DNA from: Paenibacillus sp. NFR01
GTDB taxonomy: Bacteria > Bacillota > Bacilli > Paenibacillales > Paenibacillaceae
Length of the DNA: 64,000 nucleotides
Direction of reading: 5' to 3'
NCBI RefSeq assembly: GCF_900111565.1
Contig: NZ_FOIK01000004.1
Location: 236,668-300,667 of the forward strand
The notes beneath the pieces were generated by a model, which worked only from the letters and a program-made list of their open reading frames with translations, had not been told where the DNA came from and made no database searches. Below are positions 24,313 to 32,023 of this stretch, one piece after another. Within the stretch, counting starts at the first letter, position 1. Each line of letters starts with the position of its first letter. The translations under genes were made by a program, and so were the position numbers.

Positions 24313-24567
24313 TTAGTCCAGTTCGAGGTTATCCCAGGCTTCCTGTTCTTTAATGGCGGCAGCGATAATCGCTTCCAGTTCTTCGGGGGTATCCGCTTCA
24401 AGGATATCCCCATTGACCATTGCAAAGGGGCGAAGATAACATTCGCCGCAATTGTTCAGGCAGCCGTATTCGATAACATCGTATTCCGGATTGCTTTCCA
24501 GCTTTAGCTTCAGCGCTTCGGTCCCGTGGCCGATATTGCTGGCACAAAATTCAATAATTGGTCTCAT
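24313..24567 (-). CDS. yuzB: YuzB family protein (DUF1450)
   Basis: The 84-residue sequence RPIIEFCASNIGHGT...VIEYGCLNNCGECYLRPFAMVNGD matches YuzB of B. subtilis, with four Cys (C8, C36, C40, C43) arranged like a small thioredoxin-like ferredoxin-type protein. Function is unknown; the Cys and the position beside nfu and erpA suggest redox or Fe-S work. CTCC complement of an RBS lies 5 bases before the ATG. Confidence 0.9.
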   Translation of the reverse strand: MRPIIEFCASNIGHGTEALKLKLESNPEYDVIEYGCLNNCGECYLRPFAMVNGDILEADTPEELEAIIAAAIKEQEAWDNLELD

Positions 24568-24649
24568 GTTGTTCTCCTTATTGTGATCAAACCATTTTAT
24601 TTTTTAACTTTTTGTACTATAATGAACCTACGAAAGGAGTGATTGAGAA

Positions 24650-24898
24650 ATGACTGAGAATACACAAAGCACCACCATGTATGATGAGGTTTTGGAAGTG
24701 CTCGATAAACTTCGTCCGTTCCTGCAACGCGATGGCGGCGACGTGGAATTGGTTGACGTCGAAGACGGTATCGTGAAGCTGAAACTGATGGGCGCCTGCG
24801 GCAGCTGCCCAAGCTCCACCATCACGCTGAAAGCCGGGATCGAACGCGCACTTTTCGAAGAAGTGGAAGGCGTCGAAGAAGTTATTCAAGTATTCTAA
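24650..24898 (+). CDS. yutI: NifU-like Fe-S scaffold/carrier (Nfu)
   Basis: An 82-residue Nfu domain alone: LDKLRPFLQRDGGDVELVDVEDGIVKLKLMGACGSCPSS with the CxxC pair at about 52 and 55 that binds a 4Fe-4S cluster between two subunits. It matches YutI/Nfu of Bacillus and Staphylococcus, which delivers clusters to enzymes such as aconitase. AAAGGAG precedes the ATG, and a TATAAT element at 24618-24623 probably serves its own promoter. A terminator follows. Confidence 0.93.
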   Translation: MTENTQSTTMYDEVLEVLDKLRPFLQRDGGDVELVDVEDGIVKLKLMGACGSCPSSTITLKAGIERALFEEVEGVEEVIQVF

Positions 24899-24943
24899 TC
24901 CCGTATTATAGATGATTTCGCAAATGCGAACAACCCTGACAGC

Positions 24944-24986
24944 AAAAACCTCCGCAAGCCTTTCGGCTCAGCGGAGGTTTATTTTT
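24944..24986. terminator. Bidirectional terminator between nfu and metQ
   Basis: AAAAACCTCCGC and GCGGAGGTTT form a stem around a smaller AGCC/GGCT hairpin, with T on one side and A on the other, so it can end both convergent transcripts. Confidence 0.9.
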
Positions 24987-25018
24987 GTTGCAGCAGCGGC
25001 TGCGCTTATCGGTTCAAC

Positions 25019-25888
25019 TTAAAATGCAGGGATAATCGAACCTTGGTAAGTGTCTTCAATGAACTTCTTCGCTTCCGGAGAGTTCAGGGCAGCAGCCAGC
25101 TTCTGGATCGCGTCGGAATCTTTATTGTCCGGACGGGCAACGAGAATATTGGCATACGGCGAATCGGTTCCTTCAATGAACAACGCGTCTTTCGTCGGTA
25201 CCAGTTTGGCTTCCAGCGCAAAGTTCGTGTTGATCAGCGCCAGATCGACTTCGTCCAGCTGGCGAGGCAGCATGGCTGCATCCAGTTCGATGATGTCGAG
25301 TTTCTTAGGATTTTCAGTAATGTCGGCTTTGGTCGATGCAATGTTGGTGTCATCCTTCAGCTTGATCAGGCCGTTTTTAGCCAGCAGGATCAGTGCGCGT
25401 CCGCCGTTGGTAGCATCATTTGGAATCGCAACCTTTGCGCCGTCTTTTAGCTCGTCGATCGATTTGATCTTTTTGGAGTAAGCGCCGAAAGGTTCAACGT
25501 GAACGGCGGTTACAGAAACCAGATCCGTACCGTTCTTTTGGTTTTGGTCGTCGAGATATGGTTGGTGCTGGAAGAAGTTCGCATCAAGCGCTTTTTCGGC
25601 CAGCTGTACGTTCGGTTGGATGTAATCGGAAAATTCCTTGATTTCGAGCTTGATGCCCTCTTTCTCCAGCAGCGGAGCGATGGCTTTCAGGATTTCGGCA
25701 TGCGGTACAGGCGAAGCGCCTACGACCAGGGTCACCGGATCGGCAGCCGGAGCATCCGTTGCTGCAGCATCGTTAGCTGCCGGAGCGTTCGTCGCCGCAG
25801 CGTTGCCCGCGTTGTTATTGTTGTTGCCGCAAGCCGCCAGCGCAAAAATCAAGGTCAAGCTGAAAATGACGAGCAGTGCTTTTTTCAT
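25019..25888 (-). CDS. metQ: Methionine ABC transporter substrate-binding lipoprotein MetQ
   Basis: A 289-residue NlpA/MetQ protein. The lipobox LAAC places the acylated Cys at residue 20, followed by an Asn/Ala-rich linker to about 55. GASPVPHAEILKAIAPLLEKEGI and DANFFQHQPYLDDQN are hallmark segments of the D/L-methionine-binding fold. It is the last gene of metN-metI-metQ under an S-box leader. The linker AATNAPAANDAAATDAP is longer and more repetitive than in most homologues. Confidence 0.94.
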   Translation of the reverse strand: MKKALLVIFSLTLIFALAACGNNNNNAGNAAATNAPAANDAAATDAPAADPVTLVVGASPVPHAEILKAIAPLLEKEGIKLEIKEFSDYIQPNVQLAEKALDANFFQHQPYLDDQNQKNGTDLVSVTAVHVEPFGAYSKKIKSIDELKDGAKVAIPNDATNGGRALILLAKNGLIKLKDDTNIASTKADITENPKKLDIIELDAAMLPRQLDEVDLALINTNFALEAKLVPTKDALFIEGTDSPYANILVARPDNKDSDAIQKLAAALNSPEAKKFIEDTYQGSIIPAF

Positions 25889-25945
25889 CTGTAAATCCCC
25901 CTCAATCCTATATTGTGTATGAATAAGGCTTGTAAATAAAATGCC

Positions 25946-26614
25946 CTACTTCCGGGTAAAATATTGGACCAGTCGGTCCCCGGCCATCTGCAGCAGCTGC
26001 ACCAGAATGACCATGACAATAACCGAGATAATCATGACTTCTTTCTCGTAGCGGTAGTATCCATAGCGGATGGCCAAATCGCCGAGACCGCCGCCGCCGA
26101 CCATGCCGGACATCGCCGTGTACGATACGAGCGTAACGATCGTGATCGTTACGCCGGCCAGAAGGCCCGGCCTTGCTTCCGGAAGAAGCACGCGCCGTAC
26201 AATCTGTGACGTCGATGCGCCCATGCCTTGCGCCGCTTCGATCACGCCCCGGTCCACCTCGCGCAGCGCCGTCTCCACGAGACGGGCAAAGAACGGAGCC
26301 GCGCCGATCACCAGCGCAGGAATCGTGCCGAGCACGCCGATCGAGGTGCCGACAATCGCTTTGCTGACCGGAATCAGCGCGACCATCAGGATAATGAAGG
26401 GAACCGAACGCAGGATGTTGACGACGAAGGATAATACCGAGTATGCCACCCTCAAAACTACGTTATTTGATCTTCCCCATAAATATAACACAATTCCGAG
26501 TGGTAAACCAAGGATTATTGTGAAAATTCCTGAATAAAGTATCATTTTCAATGTTGCAACCGTTGCGTCCCCCATTTCGGACCAGTCGATTGCGCTAAAA
26601 TTAAGGTTCCCCAT
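25946..26614 (-). CDS. metI: Methionine ABC transporter permease MetI
   Basis: A 222-residue permease with five to six membrane helices and the EAA loop EAAQGMGASTSQIVRRVLLPEARPGL (about 146-171) that contacts the ATPase. The start codon overlaps the metN stop by one base (TGATG), so the two are translationally coupled. The sequence agrees with MetI (MetP) of B. subtilis for methionine uptake. Confidence 0.94.
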   Translation of the reverse strand: MGNLNFSAIDWSEMGDATVATLKMILYSGIFTIILGLPLGIVLYLWGRSNNVVLRVAYSVLSFVVNILRSVPFIILMVALIPVSKAIVGTSIGVLGTIPALVIGAAPFFARLVETALREVDRGVIEAAQGMGASTSQIVRRVLLPEARPGLLAGVTITIVTLVSYTAMSGMVGGGGLGDLAIRYGYYRYEKEVMIISVIVMVILVQLLQMAGDRLVQYFTRK

Positions 26615-27630
26615 CAGCCGATTACCTCCACATCAAGCCCTTGACCGGCCAGTTTGGCCAATGTCGCAGCGACGGCTTCTTCGTTGCCCTCAAACCGGAC
26701 GATAAGCTGCCCGTACGGCACATCCTTGATCGTCGAAATCGTTCCCTGCAGAATGGCGAAATCCACACCGGTAGCGCGGACCGTGGCCGATAGCGTCGAT
26801 TCGTATGTTTTTTGCCCCAGGAACGTAATCTTCACTGCTTTTCCCGGCTTCCTGTCGACAGCTTCCAGCGCCGCCTGCAGCGGACCTTCGTTCTGCGTTT
26901 CCGTGCGGATGAATTCCTTCGTCACTTCATGCTTGGGCTTGAGGAACACCTCAGCCACTTTGCCCTGTTCGACGATTCCGCCCCCGTGAATAACCGCCAC
27001 CCGGTCGCAGATGCTCTGAATGACATGCATCTCGTGGGTAATCAGCACGATCGTCAGATGGAATTTGCGGTTAATGTCCAGCAGCAGCCGAAGAATCGAG
27101 TCCGTCGTCTGCGGATCGAGCGCCGACGTTGCTTCATCGCACAGCAGCACATCCGGATCGCTGGCCAATGCCCGGGCGATGCCGACCCGCTGTTTCTGTC
27201 CGCCGGAGAGTTGTGCCGGGTATTTGCTGCGGTGCTCTTCCAGGCCGACCAGCGTCAGCAATTCCTTCACCTTGGCGTCGATCTCTTTGCGCGGCATGCC
27301 GCTTAAGCGAAGCGGAAATGCAATATTGTCGTAGACCGTCGCAGAGGACAGCAGATTGAAATGCTGGTAAATCATCCCGATTTTGCGGCGCCGCTGCTGC
27401 AGCGGCCCCTGGCGCAATGCGGTCAGCTCGACGCCGTCGACCCAAACTTCGCCGTCCGTCGGCCGTTCAAGCAGATTGATACAGCGGATCAGCGTGCTTT
27501 TTCCCGCGCCGGAATGGCCGATGACGCCGAAAATTTCGCCTTTATTCACCGACAGATTAACGCGGGAAAGTGCGGTCGCGGACTTGGCGCCTTTGCCGTA
27601 CACCTTCGTTAAGTTTTTTAACTCGATCAA
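26614..27630 (-). CDS. metN: Methionine ABC transporter ATPase MetN
   Basis: A 338-residue ABC ATPase with Walker A GHSGAGKST, the signature LSGGQKQRVGIARALA, Walker B DVLLCDEATSALD and switch His in LITHEMHVI, followed by the C-terminal NIL/ACT-like domain (about 255-338) that binds methionine and lowers transport. The TTG at 27630 starts the family N-terminus MIELKNLTKVY and is preceded by AAGGAGG; the much longer open frame upstream runs into the riboswitch and is not coding. Confidence 0.94.
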   Translation of the reverse strand: MIELKNLTKVYGKGAKSATALSRVNLSVNKGEIFGVIGHSGAGKSTLIRCINLLERPTDGEVWVDGVELTALRQGPLQQRRRKIGMIYQHFNLLSSATVYDNIAFPLRLSGMPRKEIDAKVKELLTLVGLEEHRSKYPAQLSGGQKQRVGIARALASDPDVLLCDEATSALDPQTTDSILRLLLDINRKFHLTIVLITHEMHVIQSICDRVAVIHGGGIVEQGKVAEVFLKPKHEVTKEFIRTETQNEGPLQAALEAVDRKPGKAVKITFLGQKTYESTLSATVRATGVDFAILQGTISTIKDVPYGQLIVRFEGNEEAVAATLAKLAGQGLDVEVIG

Positions 27631-27666
27631 GCAGGGTATGCCTCCTTCAAACTCTATTCCGTAAAC

Positions 27667-27870
27667 AAAAAAACCTCCGGCGATCGATGCAGATCGCAAG
27701 AGGCTTGTACTCGGGTTGAACACTACTGCCTTCTCATCTGCCAAAGACCGCAACCATGCGGCATTGCAGGATTTAGCACCATGACACTGGCCCAAAAACG
27801 CTGCAAAACGTTCTTCGCCAATCGGTTGCCGGGCTTCATAGGGCCTGTCCCTCCGCCGCTCTCGATAAGA
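27667..27870 (-). promoter_or_regulatory. SAM-I riboswitch (S-box) with terminator, met operon
   Basis: Reading the minus strand from 27870: CTTATCGAGAG, then GCCCGGCAACC, GGTGCTAAATCCTGC and AGATGAGAAGG in the order of the S-box consensus. A terminator follows (CCTCTTGCGATC...GATCGCCGGAGG with seven T at 27667-27673). When SAM is bound the terminator forms and metNIQ is off. The aptamer covers about 27727-27870. Confidence 0.96.
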
Positions 27871-27901
27871 TGAAATATGAAGTTGTTAACAGATAGTGTT
27901 A

Positions 27902-27930
27902 AGTATATTGAGTTTCGGTTTTTTTGTCAA
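27902..27930 (-). promoter_or_regulatory. Promoter of the metNIQ operon
   Basis: On the minus strand TTGACA (27925-27930) and TATACT (27902-27907) are 17 bases apart; transcription would begin some 25 bases before the S-box aptamer. Confidence 0.8.
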
Positions 27931-27949
27931 AGAGAAGTTTATGGAAGCA

Positions 27950-28675
27950 TTATCCTTGTTTCTGTGCCGCATTATGATGCCACTGTTCGTTGCTGTAGCG
28001 GAAGGCGGCGCAGAGCGATTTGCACACCATTTCCAAGCCCTGGCGCAAATCTTCCAGATGGCTGTCCAGGTCCTCAAGGCGGATGCGGTCGCGCAGTCCC
28101 TGATGGCGCTGCCACAGATCATCCGTCATTTCGGCATTCATATAATGAATCTCGGCGTTCCGGCGCTTGCGCAGATTTTGCAGCGGTTCCTTATAGGCAT
28201 CTTTGATCTTGTCCAATTCATCCGCCAAAGGCACATGCAGCTTCAGCAGCTTAAACTGCCGGAGTACCGTGAAATAGGAAAAATGGGCCTTCGTCTCCGT
28301 CGTGTTCAGATCATACAGGCTGTTCAGCACGGTACCGAGCTTGTCGAGCAGCGAGAATACGCGAATAAAGCCGTCTTTGTAAAAATACACATAACGCGCA
28401 TACTCCCCCTGTTCCTCCACGGACATCTCCTCCATGTAGCCGGCGACCACCGATTTGCGGAAATGGGCGGCGGCGAACAGGCTTTGCTCCAGCTCATCCA
28501 GCGAAGAGATCAGACCGCGGGTCCAGATTTCCAGTTTGCGGTATTCATGGTTGCGGTCCTCGTGCGCGTCCATCTCCTTGCGCAGCATGACTGCAACTTT
28601 CGCCATGTTGTCCATGGCTTCCGCGAGTATGCCGCTGTTCTCGCGCGGCGGCTCGCCCAGCAATATCCGCAGCAT
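27950..28675 (-). CDS. Cthe_2314-type HEPN-domain protein
   Basis: A 241-residue all-helical protein. RKRRNAEIHYMNAE (about 180-193) holds the R-x4-6-H pattern of HEPN nucleases (R183/N184...H188), and the overall layout resembles the Cthe_2314 family of HEPN proteins. HEPN proteins are often RNases in toxin-antitoxin or defence systems, but this family is found as a lone chromosomal gene; no partner antitoxin is visible. It follows ubiD by 23 bases on the same strand and may be expressed with it. Confidence 0.7.
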   Translation of the reverse strand: MLRILLGEPPRENSGILAEAMDNMAKVAVMLRKEMDAHEDRNHEYRKLEIWTRGLISSLDELEQSLFAAAHFRKSVVAGYMEEMSVEEQGEYARYVYFYKDGFIRVFSLLDKLGTVLNSLYDLNTTETKAHFSYFTVLRQFKLLKLHVPLADELDKIKDAYKEPLQNLRKRRNAEIHYMNAEMTDDLWQRHQGLRDRIRLEDLDSHLEDLRQGLEMVCKSLCAAFRYSNEQWHHNAAQKQG

Positions 28676-28698
28676 GTTACTCCTCCTGTCTTTTCAGA

Positions 28699-30468
28699 TC
28701 AACCGGAAAAGTACTGTTTCCAGTTGCGGTCCACCAGCCGGACGGTCTCCCCGCAGGCGGCCACTTCCTTGGGATAGCCCGGCTTCATGCGGGCATCGAT
28801 GACTAGCGGCAGCCGGTAAACCAACCGATGGCCGTTAACGGAATAATCGGCATGAATGTCGCCGGCCGGATTAAAGCGGGTAAACACGGTCCACAAGAAC
28901 GACGTCTGCGAGCGGACCGTCTCCTCCGCGTCGTCTACGATAAAGATGAGCGGCCATTCGGTCTGGCGCTCGCGGAGCGCGGCGACCAGCCGTTGCCCGA
29001 GATCAGGATCGGCGTCATACGCGGTTCCGGAGACGACGAGGCACCCCCGCGTGAACGGTTTGATTTGCCGGATACCCGGCAAATCGCCTTCCGAATAGGC
29101 TTCCGGCAGATCCCGCACCGGATCCCCGACGCCCAGCAGCACGGCTTTGCTGCCGTGATTGAGCCTCTCTCCGGTATAATCCAGCGTATCGTGTGACGTA
29201 TTGGACAGGATCAGGAGATCCGATTCCGGCCGGAACCGTTCCAGCACAGTTTCCAGCACCTTCGACACATCGGACAGCTCGGTCAGCTCGCTGGTAAGCA
29301 GCAGGCATTTCGTCAGCGAGAGCTGGCCTTCCCCCAGAATACGGAAGGCCGAAACCAGCGCTTCGCGCGAATAGCTTTCGCGGACGACAGCCGCCGTAAG
29401 CGCCTGCGAGCCGGACTCCGAGTAGGTCCACAGCGCTTTGACCGACGGCATAAACAGCGGATAAGCCGGGGACAGCAGGCGCTGCAGGTAATCGCGCAGG
29501 TAGAAGTCCTCCTGCCGCGGCTTCCCGAGAATAGTCGCCGGGAAAATGGCGTCCTTGCGGTGCCACATCCGCTGGACATGCATCAGCGGAAAATCATGCT
29601 GGCGGGTGTAATAGCCGTAACGGTCGCCGAACGGCCCTTCGGCCCGGCGCTCCAGCGGCGGCACCAGCCCGCGGATGGCAAATTCCGCTTCGGCGGGAAT
29701 CCGGTGGCCGCCAAGCGGATCTTTTACGAGCGGCAGCCGGCTGTTCATGATCAGCGAAGCGAGCATCAGCTCCGGCAGCCGTTCCGGCACCGGCGCCGCG
29801 GCCGCGGCGATCAGGGCCGGCGGGCCGCCGAGAAAGACGGAGACCGGCAGCGTTTCGCCCAGCAGTTCGGCTTCGCGGTGGTGGAAGCCTCCGCCTTTCT
29901 GGATCTGCCAATGCATCCCGGAGGTACTGTCGTCAAAGATCTGCATCCGGTACATGCCCAGATTATGATCCTTCGGACGGAGAATGCTTTCGGTGTACAC
30001 GAGCGGCAGCGTAATGAACGGTCCGCCGTCCTCCGCCCAGCTCGTAATCCGCGGCAGCTCCTTCAGCGGTTCGCTGCTGCGGCAGATGCCAAGCACCGGC
30101 GCTTCGCCTTCCGGAACGTTTTTATAGCCGACTTTTAGCAGATTAAACAGCAGGTTCTTTTCCTTCCATGCCCCGCCGAACGTAGGCGGCAACAGCTGCT
30201 CCGCCGCATCCAGAAGCGATTTGACCAGCTGCTCCGGCCGGGTTCCGAACGCTTTGTTGACCCGGCGGACGCTGCCGAACAGATTGGTGGCTACCGGAAA
30301 AGGCGTTCCTTTGACTTGCGTAAACAATAGCGCAGGCCCTTCCTCCTGCACAACCCGGCGGTGAATCTCCGCCAGCTCCAAGTAGGGATCGACCGGTGTC
30401 TCTATAATTGCCAAATCTTTGTCTTTGCGCAGCTCCTCGATCCATTGCCGCAAATTATCGTATCCCAC
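28699..30468 (-). CDS. UbiD-family decarboxylase (possible menaquinone step)
   Basis: A 589-residue UbiD-like protein: YDNLRQWIEELRKDKDLAIIETPVDPYLELAEIHRRV at the start, VKGTPFPVATNLFGSVRR (about 54-71), and the prenylated-FMN/metal region with MYRMQIFDDSTSGMHWQIQKGGGFHHREAE (about 172-201). UbiD enzymes use prenyl-FMN to decarboxylate aromatic acids; in futalosine-pathway bacteria a UbiD homologue (MqnL) acts after prenylation. With mqnE in the window that role is plausible, though not proven. The GTG start follows GGAGGAGG. It is downstream of ctaA by 26 bases. Confidence 0.87.
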   Translation of the reverse strand: MGYDNLRQWIEELRKDKDLAIIETPVDPYLELAEIHRRVVQEEGPALLFTQVKGTPFPVATNLFGSVRRVNKAFGTRPEQLVKSLLDAAEQLLPPTFGGAWKEKNLLFNLLKVGYKNVPEGEAPVLGICRSSEPLKELPRITSWAEDGGPFITLPLVYTESILRPKDHNLGMYRMQIFDDSTSGMHWQIQKGGGFHHREAELLGETLPVSVFLGGPPALIAAAAAPVPERLPELMLASLIMNSRLPLVKDPLGGHRIPAEAEFAIRGLVPPLERRAEGPFGDRYGYYTRQHDFPLMHVQRMWHRKDAIFPATILGKPRQEDFYLRDYLQRLLSPAYPLFMPSVKALWTYSESGSQALTAAVVRESYSREALVSAFRILGEGQLSLTKCLLLTSELTELSDVSKVLETVLERFRPESDLLILSNTSHDTLDYTGERLNHGSKAVLLGVGDPVRDLPEAYSEGDLPGIRQIKPFTRGCLVVSGTAYDADPDLGQRLVAALRERQTEWPLIFIVDDAEETVRSQTSFLWTVFTRFNPAGDIHADYSVNGHRLVYRLPLVIDARMKPGYPKEVAACGETVRLVDRNWKQYFSG

Positions 30469-30494
30469 AGTAGTGTTCCTCCTCCAAGCCGGCC

Positions 30495-31487
30495 CTATCC
30501 CATGTCTACCTTATTCTGTTGCCCGAAGCCGTCGCCGACCGGCCTACCTGCCGCATCCGCACCGTTACGGCGTCTGTTCGAAAGCTGGCCTACCCGGACG
30601 CTCATATAGCACAATACGCCGAACAGTCCCGAAATCAGGACAATATGCGCCAAAGCGGCAAATATGTATACCTGATCGTTGCCGAGCGAGCTGACTACCG
30701 CCGCCCCGCTAAATACCTGGAGCAGACAGAGCAGCACGGCGGCGATGCCGAGCGCGCGCAGCTCCGGCAGTTCCTTATGCTTCCAGAAAGCGATGTGACC
30801 CAGCAACGCAGTCATTATAAAGAGTAGCGCAGCGGCAACCCGGTGCATAAATACAATGCCGACGCCGCCGGACAATTCCGGTATCCACGCCCCATTGCAC
30901 AGCGGCCAGCCCGAGCAGCCGCCCTGCGAATCCGTATGGGAGACATAGGCGCCGAGATAAACCACGATATACGAATATAACGCCGTAAACCACGTGAAGT
31001 TGCGGAAAGCCTTGCTTACGGAAGGGACCAAACGTCCAGAAGAGGCTTCCGGAATCTGCCGCCGAGCCCCGAGCGCCAGCATCAGGGAACTGGCGAAGGC
31101 AATCAGCGAAAAGCCCAAATGCAGCGCCATCACCGGCGCAGACTGCGAATGAATGACTGCAAGCGCTCCCATGGCGCCTTGAACGATAACGAAAACCAGT
31201 GTTAACAGGGCATACACCGTAAGATCTCTGCGTTCTCGGGCATACCGCCAAAAAGCCCACATTGAAGCCAAAGACATCAAACCTGCCAACCCACTGAACA
31301 AACGGTGCGTGTATTCAATCAGGGAACCGATCGTATAGGCCGGCACCAGCTTCCCGTTGCAGAGCGGCCAATCCTGCCCGCATTCCAGACCCGATCCGGT
31401 TTTGGACACAACCGCGCCGCCGAGCAAAGCAAAAAACATGACGAGGCAGGTGAACCCGCCGAGCCATTTCAACTGTTTCGCTGTCAT
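30495..31487 (-). CDS. ctaA: Heme A synthase CtaA (COX15)
   Basis: A 330-residue membrane protein with about eight helices in two four-helix halves. It has the Cys pairs C36/C43 (GLECGQDWPLC) and C191/C197 (GGCSGWPLC) and conserved His in EYTHRLFSG and FMHRVAAAL, as in B. subtilis CtaA, which oxidises the methyl group of heme O to give heme A for cytochrome oxidase. CtaB, the previous enzyme, is encoded at 43-44 kb rather than next door. GGGGGTGA precedes the ATG. Confidence 0.93.
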   Translation of the reverse strand: MTAKQLKWLGGFTCLVMFFALLGGAVVSKTGSGLECGQDWPLCNGKLVPAYTIGSLIEYTHRLFSGLAGLMSLASMWAFWRYARERRDLTVYALLTLVFVIVQGAMGALAVIHSQSAPVMALHLGFSLIAFASSLMLALGARRQIPEASSGRLVPSVSKAFRNFTWFTALYSYIVVYLGAYVSHTDSQGGCSGWPLCNGAWIPELSGGVGIVFMHRVAAALLFIMTALLGHIAFWKHKELPELRALGIAAVLLCLLQVFSGAAVVSSLGNDQVYIFAALAHIVLISGLFGVLCYMSVRVGQLSNRRRNGADAAGRPVGDGFGQQNKVDMG

Positions 31488-31508
31488 ATGCAGTCACCCC
31501 CGCTTTTG

Positions 31509-31549
31509 AAAAAACACCGCTTCGGCTTGGCTACAGCGAAAGCGGTGTA
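31509..31549 (-). terminator. Terminator after the thioredoxin-like gene
   Basis: On the minus strand ACACCGCTT and AAGCGGTGT form the stem and a run of six T follows; it separates this gene from ctaA, where read-through may still occur. Confidence 0.8.
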
Positions 31550-31561
31550 CTTCGTTCAGGA

Positions 31562-31906
31562 TTACTTGTGAATGCTTTGGTAAACATCCAGTGCCGTGTT
31601 CAGGAACTGCTCGATCTCGGCGCGGGATTTACGCAGCTTATTGACGAAACGGGCCAGCTCGCGGCCGTCGGAATAAGCGACAAAGCTCGGAATGCCCAGG
31701 ATGTTCTGCTCCTGGCTGACTTCGCCGACCTTGTCGACATCGACTTCGACGAGCGTTAGCCGGTCTTTATATTGCAATTCCACTTCAGGCATAAACGGAT
31801 CGATAAACCGGCAATCGGAGCACCAGTCCGCTTTGAATACGGCAATGGTCAGCCGCGGCGATTGAATCGCCACCTGAAACTCCGCAGGGGATGTGACTTT
31901 ATCCAT
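31562..31906 (-). CDS. Thioredoxin-family protein
   Basis: A 114-residue thioredoxin fold without a signal peptide. The active site is WCSDC in VFKADWCSDCRFIDPFMPE (about 24-42) instead of WCGPC, and the cis-proline is in GIPSFVAY (about 74-81). Such proteins act as low-specificity cytosolic thiol reductants; the acidic Asp between the Cys should alter the redox potential. The ATG at 31906 has AAAGGA upstream; the frame extends 21 codons further but without RBS. Confidence 0.88.
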   Translation of the reverse strand: MDKVTSPAEFQVAIQSPRLTIAVFKADWCSDCRFIDPFMPEVELQYKDRLTLVEVDVDKVGEVSQEQNILGIPSFVAYSDGRELARFVNKLRKSRAEIEQFLNTALDVYQSIHK

Positions 31907-32023
31907 GGATGATCCAGTCCTTTCTCTGGCTTGCTGCACAGCGTTATACTTCCTTTTTAGTGTAAGCAAATTGTGCCAAATAAGTCAAATAAAAATGCGC
32001 AGAACAAGACAATAATCACAGCG

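Noticed and set aside
23253..24425. A 390-codon minus-strand frame
   Set aside because: Antisense to yutJ and overlapping yuzB; composition of a shadow frame.
27631..27795. Extension of metN upstream by 55 codons
   Set aside because: The open frame runs through the S-box terminator; the TTG at 27630 has a strong RBS and gives the family N-terminus.
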